The notes under the pieces: generated by a model | Told to the model about the DNA's origin: nothing | Seen by the model: the letters and a program-made list of their open reading frames with translations, nothing else | Databases searched by the model: none | Assembly (NCBI RefSeq): GCF_964204645.1 | Contig: NC_134033.1 | Coordinates: 9,088,231-9,152,230 of the forward strand | Origin: Tubulanus polymorphus | Lineage: Eukaryota > Nemertea > Palaeonemertea > Tubulaniformes > Tubulanidae | DNA length: 64,000 nt | Direction: 5' to 3' | Position numbers and translations under genes: made by a program | Part shown: positions 31,635 through 41,325 of the stretch, piece after piece | How the letters are laid out: the number at the start of each line of letters is the position of its first letter | Numbering within the stretch: position 1 is the stretch's first letter

Positions 31635-34600
31635 GAAGCAAATAAGTACTACTGCCCAACATGTAATATCGATATATATAAATCCCTAAGCAAGACACAA
31701 TCAAACTAAAACACATTTAGAGAATAAATTGAAACTAGAATATAAAGATGATATATTAGAAACTAAATTAGATGAATTAAAGAATGAAAAAGAAACATAC
31801 AAATGTGATACATGTAATCAATCATTCAGTGATAAAAGATATTATAAAGAACATTTAAAATCTAAAAGTCATATTAGAAATAAGAATAATGATATTTTAG
31901 GTGAAGATTATTTTGATAAAGATAATGATAAGAAACAGAAGACAATTAAAAGCATAAAAAATAAATTAAACAATAAAATACCATACATGGAAGATGTAAG
32001 AAAATATATTAATTCATTGGATAATAAAAAAGATATAGAGATAACCGAAGCATTCAAAAGTGATATTGGTCCAGCAGCTATCGAGTTTAAATTTCATGAA
32101 GGAAAAACATTAGAAGAAAATAAAAAACATTTAGAAAATATGAAAGAAATAATAAAAATAATAACTGATGTTGAATATCCTAAAATAAGTATTTCATCAA
32201 AAGTTAAATTCATAAAATCTGAAGATAAACCAATATATAATATAAATTCTCATTCACAACATATTATTTCAAAACAACATATAGATGATAAATTAGATAA
32301 ATGTTATAATGAAGTAAAAACTAAAATAGAAGAGAAATATTTTGAAGGATCTGGTTTAATATTTGACGAAATAATATTTATGACTTTACATGTTTATAAC
32401 ACAAAATATAATAAGTTAACTAAATCAAAACCAATTGATGAAAATAATGTATCATATCATAAAGAACCAGATATTGAAGCATCGAGTTATATTAAACTAC
32501 CATTTAAAACTAATGCTGTAATAAATGTACAAAATGAAGATGATAAATGTTTTCTATGGGCTATAATAAGTTGTTTACATCCAGTTGAAGATTATAAACA
32601 ACATAGTTTTAGATTAACTCATTATAAACAATTTGAAAATAATTATAAGATAGATAAGTATCCTGTTATAATTAAAAACATCCCAAAAATAGAAAGAGAT
32701 AATAATTTAAGAATAAATGTATTTGATTTAATCAAATTACCAAATACAAAAGGTAACAATATAAAACATTATACATTAGAACCTTTATACCTATCAAAAG
32801 ATTATGATTCAAACGATGTTATAGATATATTATATTATGAGAATCATTATATGTGGATCAAACAAATAGATTTATTCTTTAGAACAGAAAGTGATCACCA
32901 TAATAAAATATATCTATGTAGAAAATGTTTACATAGATTCAGTAATGAAAGTACATTATTAAATCATAAACAATTATGTGAAAATCATGATTATTGTAAA
33001 TTAGTTTTACCAAATGAAAAGGATAAAATATTAGAATTCAAAAAATATGATTACAAAAATAAAGTACCATTTGTAATATATGGAGATTTTGAATCATTAA
33101 ATAAAGAACTAACTGATCAAGATAGAAAAGAAATATATTATAAAAGAAAGAAATTAAATTCTAATGAAAGTGATTATTCAGATGAACCACCAATAACAAA
33201 TACAATTAAAAAGATTCATCAATCAGCTGCAGCTTTCGGGTTATATATTAAATCTGATTATCCAGAACTAATTGAAAGTGAATATTATAATTACAGAAAT
33301 GAAAATGTTATCAATCATTTTTGTGACTTATTAATTGAATATGAAATAAGATTTAGTAAATTATTGAATACAAATATAGAAATTATAATGACAGAAGAAG
33401 ATAAAGAAGAATTTGCGTTTGCAGATAAATGTTATTATTGTGAAAAGATATTTAATTATAAAGATAAAAAAGTAAGAGACCATGATCATTTGAATGGAAA
33501 GTTTAGAGGCGCTGCACATGAGAATTGTAACTTACAAGCTAAGAAAATTAACTTTATACCAGTTATATTTCATAATCTATCAGGATATGATGCACATTTA
33601 TTTATCAAACAGCTATGTTATAAAATAGAAGAAATCAATAATGAAATAGAAATATTAAATTCAAATAGATCAAAAGATAAAATACCAACTTATAAATTTA
33701 GAATGTTAGCTAAAACATCTGAGAATTATATATCATTCCAATTTGGTTGTCTAAGATTTATAGATTCATATAGATTTTTAAGTAGTTCATTAGATAACTT
33801 ATCAAAATCATTGGTTGATGATGAATTAAAAATATTAAAGCAACACTACCCAAATAATGATGATTTTCAATTAATGAGATATAAAGGAGCAATTCCATAT
33901 TCTTTCTATAAAAATCATAATGATTTTAAAATAACTGAATTATTAAAAGAACAATTCTATGATGAATTAAAAAATGAATATGTTAAAGATGAAGTATATA
34001 ATAGAACATTGAATATTTGGAATCATTTCAAAATAGAAAATCATGGACAATTAGTAGATATATATTTAAAATCAGATGTATTATTATTAACCGATATATT
34101 CGAAAGGTTTAGAGATGTAAACCTAAAATATTTCAATATTGATCCTTGTCATTGTTATTCATCACCAGGATTAACATGGGATTGTGGATTAAAATTTACA
34201 GATATAAAAATGGATTTGTTAACAAATATAGATCAATTACTATTATTTGAAAAATCTATAAGAGGAGGTGTTTCAGGTGTATTGGGTGATAGATATTTCA
34301 ATGTAAATGATAATCCTGGATATAAATTATTATACATAGATGCAAATAATCTTTATGGTTGGGCAATGATGGAACCACAACCTTATGGGATGTTTGAAAT
34401 AACTGAAGTTTTACAAATTGATAAATTTGATTGGAAGAAAAGAATCCTAGATATTGCAGATGATTCAGATATTGGTTACTTCTTCGTTGTAGATTTAGAA
34501 TACCCTGAAAATATTAAATTCAAATCTAGAAATCTAGCATATTGTCCCGAACATAAAACTGTTAAACATGAAGAATTATCAAATTATCAAAAAAGAATTA

Positions 34601-35664
34601 AACCTGATAATCATATTCATACTGAAAAGTTAATGGTAACTCAAGAAGATAAATATAATTACGTTGTGCATTATAGAATGTTGAAGTTTTATTTGAGACA
34701 AGGAATGATATTAAAAAAAGTACATAGATATATTTCATTCAGTCAATCTAAATGGTTAGAAAAATATATAGATTTTAATACTACACAGAGAACTAAATCT
34801 AAAACTGATTTTGAGAAGGATTTTTTTAAGTTAATGAACAATGCGTTCTATGGTAAGACTTGTGAAAATATTAGAAATAGAAATGATATTGAGTTAGTTA
34901 GTAATGGTAAAAGGATAAGGCATTTACAATCATATCCTAAGTTTATAGGTAACAGAATATTTGATGAAAATTTAGCAGCAGTTAAGATGAGAAGAACTTC
35001 AATGAAATTTAATAAACCAATTTATGTTGGAGCTGCAGTTTTAGAAATTTCAAAGCTATTGATGTATGAATTCTATTATAATGTATTACAACCACTTTTT
35101 GGAGAAAAACATATAGAAATATTATATTTTGATACAGATTCTTACATATTAAAGATAAAAACTGATAACATAACTGATGATTTAAAAACATTAAAACATC
35201 ATTTTGATTTCAGTAACTATCCTAAAGATCATGAATTGTTTAGCAATGATAATAAAAACGTTCCTGGGAAGTTTAAGGATGAATTAGGTGGTGAAGAAAT
35301 GATAGAGTTCATTGGTATTAGATCTAAAATGTATAGTTATAAAACTAAAACTCATGAAGCTAAAAAGTTAAAAGGAATTACCAAAAGCGTTGTTGAAAAG
35401 AATATTCATTTCAAAGATTACATCAATTGTATATTTAATGAAGAAGTTAGAAAACATAAGATGAAATGTTTAAGATCTGAAGATCATGAAATGTTTATTG
35501 AAGAAATTGAAAAGATAAGTCTAAACCCATTTGATGATAAAAGATATATTTTAGATGATGGAATTCATACAGTTGCTTATGGTTGCAATTTAGATGAATA
35601 CTTAAAATTTAAAAGAGAAGAAACAAAAGAAAATGAGATTATGAAAAGGATTCTAGCGTGTTAA
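31632..35664 (+). CDS. polB: Protein-primed family B DNA polymerase, N-terminal frameshift
   Basis: This replicative polymerase copies linear DNA from a protein primer. The long frame from ATG 31,729 gives 1,311 residues: C2H2-like fingers near 26-47 and 396-420, 'NVQNEDDKCFLWAI' near 268, Exo I 'YGDFES' near 450, a treble-clef/HNH-like 'CYYCEKIF...RDHDHLNGKFRG' at 566-595, Exo II 'HNLSGYDAHLF' near 615, Exo III 'YLKSDVLLLTDIF' near 778, Pol A 'YIDANNLYGWAM' near 868, Pol B 'LMNNAFYGKTCEN' near 1,034 and Pol C 'YFDTDSY' near 1,133. All catalytic residues are present. The native start is probably ATG 31,632 inside the TIR, which opens a CPTC zinc finger, but a 2-bp deletion near 31,686 puts it out of frame. 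Translation from 31,729 would lose only that finger. Confidence 0.95.
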
Positions 35665-35670
35665 TCAATT

Positions 35671-35695
35671 TCAATAAAAATTTGTATAATAAATG
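35671..35695 (+). promoter_or_regulatory. Class 2 start-site block
   Basis: TCAATAAAAATTTGTATAAT followed by AAATG is 25 bp and matches the block before 42,624 at 22 of 25 positions. AATAAA may also be the polyadenylation signal of the polymerase gene upstream. Confidence 0.6.
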
Positions 35696-36034
35696 GAGAG
35701 TAAACAAGTACACAGTGAATTCTTAGATAGAATTAAAGATACTTCAAGCGTCAAATCTGTAGATTATAAATTTAAAAAACTAACTGAGTTAACAATTCAC
35801 AAGAAATATTTAATTACTAACATTGAAACAATTACTAATAAATATGGAGATAAATTAGTAATTCATTTAGAATATGAAGGATTAAAAGGAAATAAATATA
35901 AATTCAGAACTTATTTACCAGATAGATTTCATAGATTATCAAGTGAAGATCTAGAAGAATTATATTCTGGTGATTTCTATTTCATATATAAAGGTAAGAA
36001 TGAAAAAGGGCACCATGAAATAGATTTCGAATAA
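35693..36034 (+). CDS. Small Polinton protein, possible OB-fold
   Basis: A 113-residue charged protein starting at an ATG embedded in TAAATG, 28 bp after the polymerase stop. No signal peptide or membrane segment is seen. The second half alternates beta-like strands ('DKLVIHLEYEGLKGNKYKFR', 'GDFYFIYKGKNEKGHHEIDF') reminiscent of a small OB-fold, and its place directly after the polymerase would suit a single-strand-binding or replication accessory role. That function is inference from strand pattern and context only, and the family was not recognised. The frame is intact, with AT-rich codon use like the other Polinton genes. Confidence 0.7.
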   Translation: MESKQVHSEFLDRIKDTSSVKSVDYKFKKLTELTIHKKYLITNIETITNKYGDKLVIHLEYEGLKGNKYKFRTYLPDRFHRLSSEDLEELYSGDFYFIYKGKNEKGHHEIDFE

Positions 36035-36054
36035 GAAAATATGTAAAATAAATG
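36029..36054 (+). promoter_or_regulatory. Class 2 start-site block (variant)
   Basis: GAATAAGAAAATATGTAAAA followed by TAAATG is a variant of the AATAAAAA...TAAATG block and overlaps the 3' end of the preceding gene. Confidence 0.5.
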
Positions 36055-36810
36055 GTGGAATTAAAAGAATATAGAATATTTGTTGATTCTAGAAAACTTA
36101 CAAATTATAAATCTCATAATTTATTAGTACAATTAGATAGAGAATTTAAGAATTGTGTTGATTTAAAATTAGTAAATATAAGTTTATGTAATTCTTTTTA
36201 CAATGTATCGGATAAGTCTATTGAACATAGAGTCTTTTTAATTCATGATAGAAATAAAAGTAAATGGTTTCATCTTTATCTTAAACCAGGATTATATAAT
36301 TTAGAAACATTAGCTCAAGAAATTAATAGAAGTGCTCGGTTGAAAATGGGTGCATCTGCTGGATTTGGATTAAGACTGATTAAAAGTGATAGTTCTGATA
36401 AAATAAGAATAAAATTAGGTAATGAAGATCAACATCAATTTCTAGTTAAAAAACCCTTAGCTAAAATTTTAGGAATAACCCCAGATGTAAGGATACGCAA
36501 TGCTGATGCTACACCAAATATAATGCCTTTTACACATTTTTATATTTATTGCAATTTAATCGATCCTACAAAAACATTCGAAGCAACTAAAGATATAACT
36601 TGTAATTCTGGTTTACTAAACATTTTACCATTGAAGAATGTTAAAGAATTTGGAACGCAAATAAATTATAATTTAACAGAATGTGATTTCAAACCATGCA
36701 CTCCTCGTTTTAATAATTTTAGATTAGAAATTAGAAATCATAATGGATACTTAATTGATTTAAATAATTTCCCTGTAATTTATGAATTAGTTATAAGATG
36801 TAGAGAGTAA
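36052..36810 (+). CDS. Penton-like minor capsid protein (probable)
   Basis: This 252-residue protein is predicted to be mostly beta. The N-terminal part has the pattern of Polinton, virophage and adintovirus penton (single jelly-roll) proteins: a strand-rich start, 'LKLVNISLCNSFYNVS' near 38-53, then 'HLYLKPGLYNLETLAQEIN' near 75-95, which matches their L-x-PG-x-Y-x-x-x-x-L-x-x-x-IN element. The C-terminal third ('LIDPTKTFEATKDI', 'NFRLEIRNHNG') fits jelly-roll strands. It would form the vertices of the capsid whose hexons come from 41,344-42,591. No lesion is seen. The assignment rests on motif pattern, size and synteny, not on a database comparison; an unrelated minor virion protein remains possible. 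Confidence 0.65.
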   Translation: MVELKEYRIFVDSRKLTNYKSHNLLVQLDREFKNCVDLKLVNISLCNSFYNVSDKSIEHRVFLIHDRNKSKWFHLYLKPGLYNLETLAQEINRSARLKMGASAGFGLRLIKSDSSDKIRIKLGNEDQHQFLVKKPLAKILGITPDVRIRNADATPNIMPFTHFYIYCNLIDPTKTFEATKDITCNSGLLNILPLKNVKEFGTQINYNLTECDFKPCTPRFNNFRLEIRNHNGYLIDLNNFPVIYELVIRCRE

Positions 36811-36830
36811 TTTTTTTCACTATATAAATG
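36808..36830 (+). promoter_or_regulatory. Class 1 start-site block
   Basis: TAATTTTTTTCACTATATAA followed by ATG: a T7 run, a 3-base spacer and an AT-rich TATATAAATG over the start codon. It is one of seven such blocks between 36.8 and 41.4 kb. Confidence 0.65.
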
Positions 36831-37169
36831 AATATAACTGTTGGACCGAGTATATGTTTTGGGTTTGATTTTAAACATGGTAAAGAAATGAGAATTAAAC
36901 TAAATGATGTAATTACTGATATAAAAAGTAAATCATTTAACAATGCGTCAATGATTAATAAAGAAAAGTATAATATAGAAAAAGTAATTGATTTAATTAA
37001 ATCACCTTTAGAATATTATGAATTAAATGAAGATGGAATTATTGATGATATTAAAAACATATTATCCAAAATATATGATAATCATAAAACTAGTAATGAA
37101 ATAAATGTTGAAATAATCATCACTAAGTTAACTAAATATTTTGATGATAGTAATTTTTTTGATAAATAA
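36828..37169 (+). CDS. Small Polinton protein of unknown function
   Basis: 113 residues, intact, starting at the ATG of a class 1 block. The N-terminal third is mixed ('SICFGFDFKHGKEMRIKLND'); the rest is probably helical and rich in Lys, Asp, Asn and Ile ('KVIDLIKSPLEYYELNEDG'). There is no cysteine cluster, membrane segment or recognisable enzyme motif. Its stop codon (TAA at 37,167-37,169) is immediately followed by the ATG of the next gene, and its last codons contain the class 1 block of that neighbour. It lies between the penton-like gene and three small membrane-protein genes, so a virion or assembly role is plausible but unproven. The family was not recognised. Confidence 0.65.
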   Translation: MNITVGPSICFGFDFKHGKEMRIKLNDVITDIKSKSFNNASMINKEKYNIEKVIDLIKSPLEYYELNEDGIIDDIKNILSKIYDNHKTSNEINVEIIITKLTKYFDDSNFFDK

Positions 37170-37172
37170 ATG
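37151..37172 (+). promoter_or_regulatory. Class 1 start-site block overlapping upstream gene
   Basis: TAATTTTTTTGATAAATAAA followed by TG. The whole block lies inside the last codons of the upstream gene, so the sequence serves two purposes. Confidence 0.65.
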
Positions 37173-37391
37173 AGTGATAATAAGTGGATAATAACTGGAT
37201 TATATAATGGCGCATTACTATCAGTTGGAACTGTTGGTTATTCAATGGTATTAAAAAAAGTATTCAAAATGGGAAGTGTTAATGTTGATAGATTTGATAT
37301 CAATGATATTTTGAAATTAACGTTAGCAGTTACTTTATCTAATTTAACTATTGATTATTTGGAAAAACAAAAATATATTCCTCCCATATAA
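37170..37391 (+). CDS. Small membrane protein, unknown
   Basis: 73 residues, directly abutting the stop of the upstream gene (zero spacing). Two moderately hydrophobic stretches, about 8-25 ('TGLYNGALLSVGTVGYSMVL') and 47-60 ('LKLTLAVTLSNLTI'), suggest a two-pass membrane protein with a short charged loop between them. No cysteine or enzyme motif is present. Small membrane proteins are regular constituents of Polintons and related viruses with internal membranes or entry functions, but nothing here identifies a role. The frame is intact. Confidence that it is a gene comes from the class 1 start-site block and from tight packing between two other genes. Confidence 0.65.
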   Translation: MSDNKWIITGLYNGALLSVGTVGYSMVLKKVFKMGSVNVDRFDINDILKLTLAVTLSNLTIDYLEKQKYIPPI

Positions 37392-37396
37392 ATGCA

Positions 37397-37418
37397 TAAT
37401 TTTTTTGCTAAATAAATG
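37397..37418 (+). promoter_or_regulatory. Class 1 start-site block
   Basis: TAATTTTTTTGCTAAATAAA followed by the TG of the start codon. The block begins 6 bp after the upstream stop codon. Confidence 0.65.
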
Positions 37419-37838
37419 GCTTCTGCAATTATAACTATTATAGGATCGGCAATTGTTAACGCTTTAGCATTTACTGGTGGTGGTTATTTATTTAAACATA
37501 TTGATAAAAATAGTTCATTAGGAGAACAAAGAAGACATAATTTAGCGTTAGAGAAATACAATAAAGCTGCAGAAGAATATAGAGAAAAGAGACAAAACTA
37601 TATGGATTACATCAATAAAGAATTATATGATCAGAAGATTTCACATAGAGATTTTCAATCAGTTGATGATGCAATGAGTTTATATAACGCAGTAACAAAT
37701 AAAGAAAAATTACATCTATACAAACCTAAATTATCAGATTATTATATCCCAAGTAAAGAACAACAGAAATATGAAATAATTTGGATTTTAGGTGGAACTG
37801 TTATTGTTATATTTGTTGCTTATAAATTTACTAATTAG
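37416..37838 (+). CDS. Conserved Polinton membrane protein, unknown
   Basis: 140 residues with a hydrophobic glycine-rich N terminus (1-27, 'IGSAIVNALAFTGGGYLFKH'), a long charged helical middle ('RRHNLALEKYNKAAEEYREK' near 40-60) and a C-terminal membrane segment (about 120-137). From memory, proteins with this layout, including the 'N-A-x-A-F-T-G-G' start, an 'RH-x-L-A-x-E' helix and a 'LSD(F/Y)Y-x-PS' element, recur in Polintons of cnidarians and other invertebrates, but none has a known function. Intact and starting at a class 1 block. The two-ended membrane topology with a coiled middle would suit a virion membrane or entry protein; that is inference. Confidence 0.75.
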   Translation: MASAIITIIGSAIVNALAFTGGGYLFKHIDKNSSLGEQRRHNLALEKYNKAAEEYREKRQNYMDYINKELYDQKISHRDFQSVDDAMSLYNAVTNKEKLHLYKPKLSDYYIPSKEQQKYEIIWILGGTVIVIFVAYKFTN

Positions 37839-37860
37839 TAATTTTTTTTCTAAATAAATG
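37839..37860 (+). promoter_or_regulatory. Class 1 start-site block
   Basis: TAATTTTTTTTCTAAATAAA followed by TG. The initial TAA begins immediately after the upstream stop codon. Confidence 0.65.
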
Positions 37861-38292
37861 GAAGATAAAGTTGATAGTATTGATATTATTCCTCATGATA
37901 TAAATAAAACTAAATTAAAAACATATTTAGAAAAACAAATATTAGAATTTGAAAGTGACTTAAAGATAAAAAAGAAAAAATATTTAAAAAGTAAAATTAT
38001 ATATTATTTGATTATAAGTGGTTCGGTTACAATTAGTTCTGTAATAACATTTCTAGCAATATTCAGCCCATTAACACCTTTAGCTATATCAATTGGTGTG
38101 TAAAGATTAAGTTCAAGTGTTTTAACTGGTATAAGTTCAAAATTAAATATAAAAAGTAATAAAGAAAAAATAAAATCTAATATAAAAGAAATTAATAAAT
38201 TAAAGAATACACTAGATTATATAATAAGTTTAAATGGTCATATAACAGTTGAAGAACAAGATAAATTATTAAAAGAATTAATAAATTATTAA
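37858..38292 (+). pseudogene. Conserved Polinton protein broken by one stop codon
   Basis: Translation from ATG 37,858 gives 81 residues ending at TAA 38,101-38,103, but the same frame stays open beyond it to TAA at 38,290-38,292 (about 144 codons in all). The first part has a charged helix and a hydrophobic hairpin ('IISGSVTISSVITFLAIF...PLTPLAISI'). The part after the stop is a charged helical tail containing 'ISSKLNIKSNKEKIKSNI' and ending '...EQDKLLKELINY'. Across invertebrate Polintons I recall the same arrangement (hydrophobic core, then 'ISSKL' and helix), so the stop is most simply a nonsense mutation or a sequencing error. The role is unknown; probably a membrane-associated virion component. 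Confidence 0.75.
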
Positions 38293-38311
38293 TTTTTTAA
38301 TTATATAAATG
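38290..38311 (+). promoter_or_regulatory. Class 1 start-site block
   Basis: TAATTTTTTAATTATATAAA followed by TG. It overlaps the stop codon of the preceding gene. Confidence 0.65.
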
Positions 38312-39304
38312 GGGTTTCCAAAAGCTTTCCGATATAATAAATCAATTAAATATAATATTCCAGCAATAGATTTCAATAAAGATATTACATATAGAAATGA
38401 AGTTTTAGATTCATTAACTAATTTAGAAATTTATGTCACTGAAACTAATAATTTTAATGCAAAGATGGAAAATATATTTCATGTATATTTAATTAATTTT
38501 AAAAAATTGAAAGATGAAAAACAATGGTTATTAAAATCTAATATGAAGTATTGGCAGAACCAATTAAATTTTGCTGTTTATTGTGCAACAACAGGATGTG
38601 GAATTAGTTGGAATGATCATTTGAATAATTCTAAATATAAACTAATTCAAAGTTTATTTAGATTTCATACATACTTTCAAATCAGAATAATATTAAATGA
38701 ATTAGAGTGTGCTTTACCAGGATCTAGATATTTTAAAGAATTAGATAATAATATTAATTTATCAAAGTTTTATAAAATTTGTAATGAATTTAATATAGAT
38801 ATAAATAATTCTGATTTTAGAACAAAAATTGGAACAATAAGATCACTTCCATGCCCTAGAAAGATTGCAGAATATTGTGCACTTCCCATACCATCTAATA
38901 GTTTTTATAATATCTATAATAATAAATTAGGTTATGGTAAAATAGAAACAAAGGATTTAGAAACATTAAATTTCAATAAATTACCAAAATTTTATGATAA
39001 TTTAAAACAAGAAAACAATAATGGTTGGGTTTATTTTATTTTAGAAAATAGTGAAGGTTTTACTAAATCAGGTATAGAAAGAATAAATCAATCTATTAGA
39101 ACTTATTTGATTTGTATTCTAGGATCACAAGTTGAAACAAGATCACCGATAATTGGAAATTTGAATACATCATTCGATACACAAAAACAATTTAAAGTTT
39201 TATTTGAAGATTCAATTCATAATGATAAAAATAGATCGATTCCAGAAAACATTATAAGATATCAAAATTATTTAGATAAATCACATATTAGATTAAATTA
39301 TTGA
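38309..39304 (+). CDS. Conserved Polinton protein of unknown function
   Basis: 331 residues, intact, from ATG 38,309. The middle contains 'YWQNQLNFAVYCATTGCGIS' near residue 81 followed by 'RFHTYFQIRIILNEL...ALPG' near 116-135, a signature I associate with a protein found in many invertebrate Polintons next to the capsid genes; no function has been assigned to it. No membrane segment, zinc site or nuclease motif is evident. The C-terminal part ('GWVYFILENSEGFTKSGIER' near 245-265) is mixed alpha/beta. It lies in the presumed virion block between broken accessory genes, so a minor virion or scaffolding role is possible. It is not an adenain-like protease: no His-Asp/Asn-Cys triad in the expected order is seen. 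Confidence 0.75.
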   Translation: MGFPKAFRYNKSIKYNIPAIDFNKDITYRNEVLDSLTNLEIYVTETNNFNAKMENIFHVYLINFKKLKDEKQWLLKSNMKYWQNQLNFAVYCATTGCGISWNDHLNNSKYKLIQSLFRFHTYFQIRIILNELECALPGSRYFKELDNNINLSKFYKICNEFNIDINNSDFRTKIGTIRSLPCPRKIAEYCALPIPSNSFYNIYNNKLGYGKIETKDLETLNFNKLPKFYDNLKQENNNGWVYFILENSEGFTKSGIERINQSIRTYLICILGSQVETRSPIIGNLNTSFDTQKQFKVLFEDSIHNDKNRSIPENIIRYQNYLDKSHIRLNY

Positions 39305-39349
39305 ATAGGCCCTAATCTATTAATTATTTCTAATGATTTAGTATTGAAG

Positions 39350-39691
39350 ATGGGAAATATAATTGGTTATAATAATCTAATTAAAACTGCAACAATAAAT
39401 AATTCATTTGGATTGAATGATATAAATAAAAAGATTATTACTGCTCCAAAATTAATGGAAGGTGAAAAAAATAAAAAACATATTCAATCAACAGAAACTA
39501 AAACTAAGAATATTAAATTGGATAATGATTCTAAAATAAAAGATTACAATACATCAGAAAATAATAGAACTGATAAAATTCAACATGATATAATTAAACT
39601 AAATGATGATAATAAATCCCATGAAAATACTAAATTAGCTATAACTTGTATAGGAATTGTAATCGGAGGAATATTATATTTTAAATTTTAA
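39350..39691 (+). CDS. Small protein with C-terminal anchor
   Basis: Starting at ATG 39,350, the protein has 113 residues. Most of it is hydrophilic and low in complexity, rich in Asn, Lys and Asp, and only the last ~20 residues ('LAITCIGIVIGGILYFKF') form a membrane anchor. This is the only gene between 35.7 and 42.6 kb without a TAAATG start block, so either its start is misjudged or it is expressed differently. A TTG six bases upstream in the same frame was not preferred. No family was recognised. A tail-anchored, otherwise disordered protein could be a membrane-associated virion protein; this is a guess from topology. Confidence 0.6.
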   Translation: MGNIIGYNNLIKTATINNSFGLNDINKKIITAPKLMEGEKNKKHIQSTETKTKNIKLDNDSKIKDYNTSENNRTDKIQHDIIKLNDDNKSHENTKLAITCIGIVIGGILYFKF

Positions 39692-39710
39692 TTTTTTTAT
39701 TATGTAAATG
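39689..39710 (+). promoter_or_regulatory. Class 1 start-site block
   Basis: TAATTTTTTTATTATGTAAA followed by TG. It overlaps the stop codon of the preceding gene (TAA at 39,689-39,691). Confidence 0.65.
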
Positions 39711-41300
39711 GATGTAGAAGGTTGAGAAGATATTCCATTGGGTGACATGGGAAATAATAATGAAGGATATATTGATGATGATTGTAATGATGCAGAAACT
39801 AATATTGATAATGATGATGAATCAACATATAATTCTAATTTAGCAGATAGTGGTTCTAAAGCCCCATCAACAGATGAATTTGATAGAAGAACTAGATCGA
39901 GAATACCTACTGAAAATTTAGACCCAGGTTTAAAAAAGGAAGATATATTGGATTTATATATAAGTTTCAAGATGTATTTAAAAAATCTGGATATAATATA
40001 AATGGTAGAGGCGCCAGACTTTTAGTACAAGAATTAAAATCTTTAGATGGTGAATATTATTATCATTTGAAAGATGATTATTATATTGATATCACTAATA
40101 AAAGGACAAGACGAAGTAAAATATTAGCGGAATCAACTTTGGAAAATTTAGAAACATTTAGAATTAAGAAGAATAAGTATTAGTAATGAAATAACTGATG
40201 TTACACAAAAAGAAAGAGATGATAATATAAGAGTATTTAGTCAAAAAATTGATGACTTATTTAAAATAATCGATGATAATCCAGAAACGGAAATGGAAGA
40301 GAATAGAGATCGATTAGATAAATTAAGATCTTCAACACCCGAAACATCTAGAAGAGATATTCAACAAATTGATAATGATTCAAATCAATTACAATTAGGA
40401 AAACATTTTGATAGCATGTTAGATGCAATTCATTCATTTGACGAAGAGATGAATAGTATTTTAGATACACCCGGTACTGAAACTGGAATAAATCGAATAC
40501 AATCTTTACTAGAAAAAGGATTATTTGATTTAACTGATGATGAATTAGAAGCATTTCCTGAACAAGCACGTAGAGAAATTAAAGGTATGCAAGAATCAGC
40601 TGATAAAATTGCGCATGAAAAAAGTAAAAGAGATATTAAAATTAGATTTTTAGAAAAAGATAGAACTGATAAAAATAAAGAAATAGAACAATTAAAATTA
40701 GATAGAGATAATAAAGTTATTGAAGAAATTGAATTTAAAAAAAGAAATGCATATTTAGAAAAAGAAATTGATGATTTAGAATATAACATAGAATTACAAA
40801 AAGAAGAAATTAAATTATTATTAAAATCATATGATTATAATATTAATAGATTAAAAGTTATTTTCAAAGATTTGTTGATTAAACCAAATTCTGAAATATC
40901 ATTAAAAGACAGAATAAAGTTATTATTTAAATTAGAAGGAATAACAATTCTTTCAATTCTAACAGCTGTAACTATGGTATTTACAACAATTGGTTTAGCA
41001 ATATCAAATGCTTTGAAATCTACTCCCACTCCCAATAAACCAGATAAACCCCCAGGTAATAATTCTATACAAGATAAAGTTAAAGATGGTTTAAAGAAAT
41101 TAGCAAAATATTTATGGGAACTATCTAAAAAATCTGCTGCAGCTTTACCAGGAGTTATTGCTTCAATTGTTGGTTTTATATTGAAATCTGCAGGTAATAT
41201 TCTTAACTTTGCTGCTAAACATATTATTTTATTTTTAATTACAGTTGTAAGTGCTATTATTTTTGGTTTAGTAAATATGATATCAAAAAATATCAAGTAA
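39708..41300 (+). pseudogene. Large conserved Polinton coiled-coil/membrane protein, multiply broken
   Basis: A gene of about 530 codons is readable in pieces. ATG 39,708 is followed by an in-frame TGA at 39,723. The frame then stays open to 40,001 (acidic region, 'DEFDRRTRSRIPTENLD'). The continuation ('GRGARLLVQELKSLDGEYYY', about 40,008-40,180) lies in a second frame, and the remainder (to TAA at 41,298-41,300) returns to the first frame, so at least two indels plus one stop are present. The intact 335-codon 3' part has a long coiled coil (about residues 85-195) and a hydrophobic, alanine/glycine-rich C terminus with several membrane segments ('AAALPGVIASIVGFILKSAG'). This two-part layout recurs in invertebrate Polintons; function unknown, possibly a virion membrane or fibre component. 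Confidence 0.78.
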
Positions 41301-41325
41301 ACCATGATATCAAAAAATAAATAAT

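Larger units (their letters stand above)
31011..31743 (+). repeat. Polinton left terminal inverted repeat
   Basis: The first 733 bp are inverted at 49,029-49,763 (735 bp). By eye the non-coding part matches throughout. Differences are confined to the inner coding end, including a 2-bp deletion in this copy near 31,686. The repeat reaches into a coding region: ATG at 31,632 and about 37 codons. Confidence 0.93.

Noticed and set aside
40835-41305. 156-codon minus-strand frame in the Polinton
   Set aside because: It is the shadow of the hydrophobic C-terminal coding region of the 39,708 gene on the plus strand.
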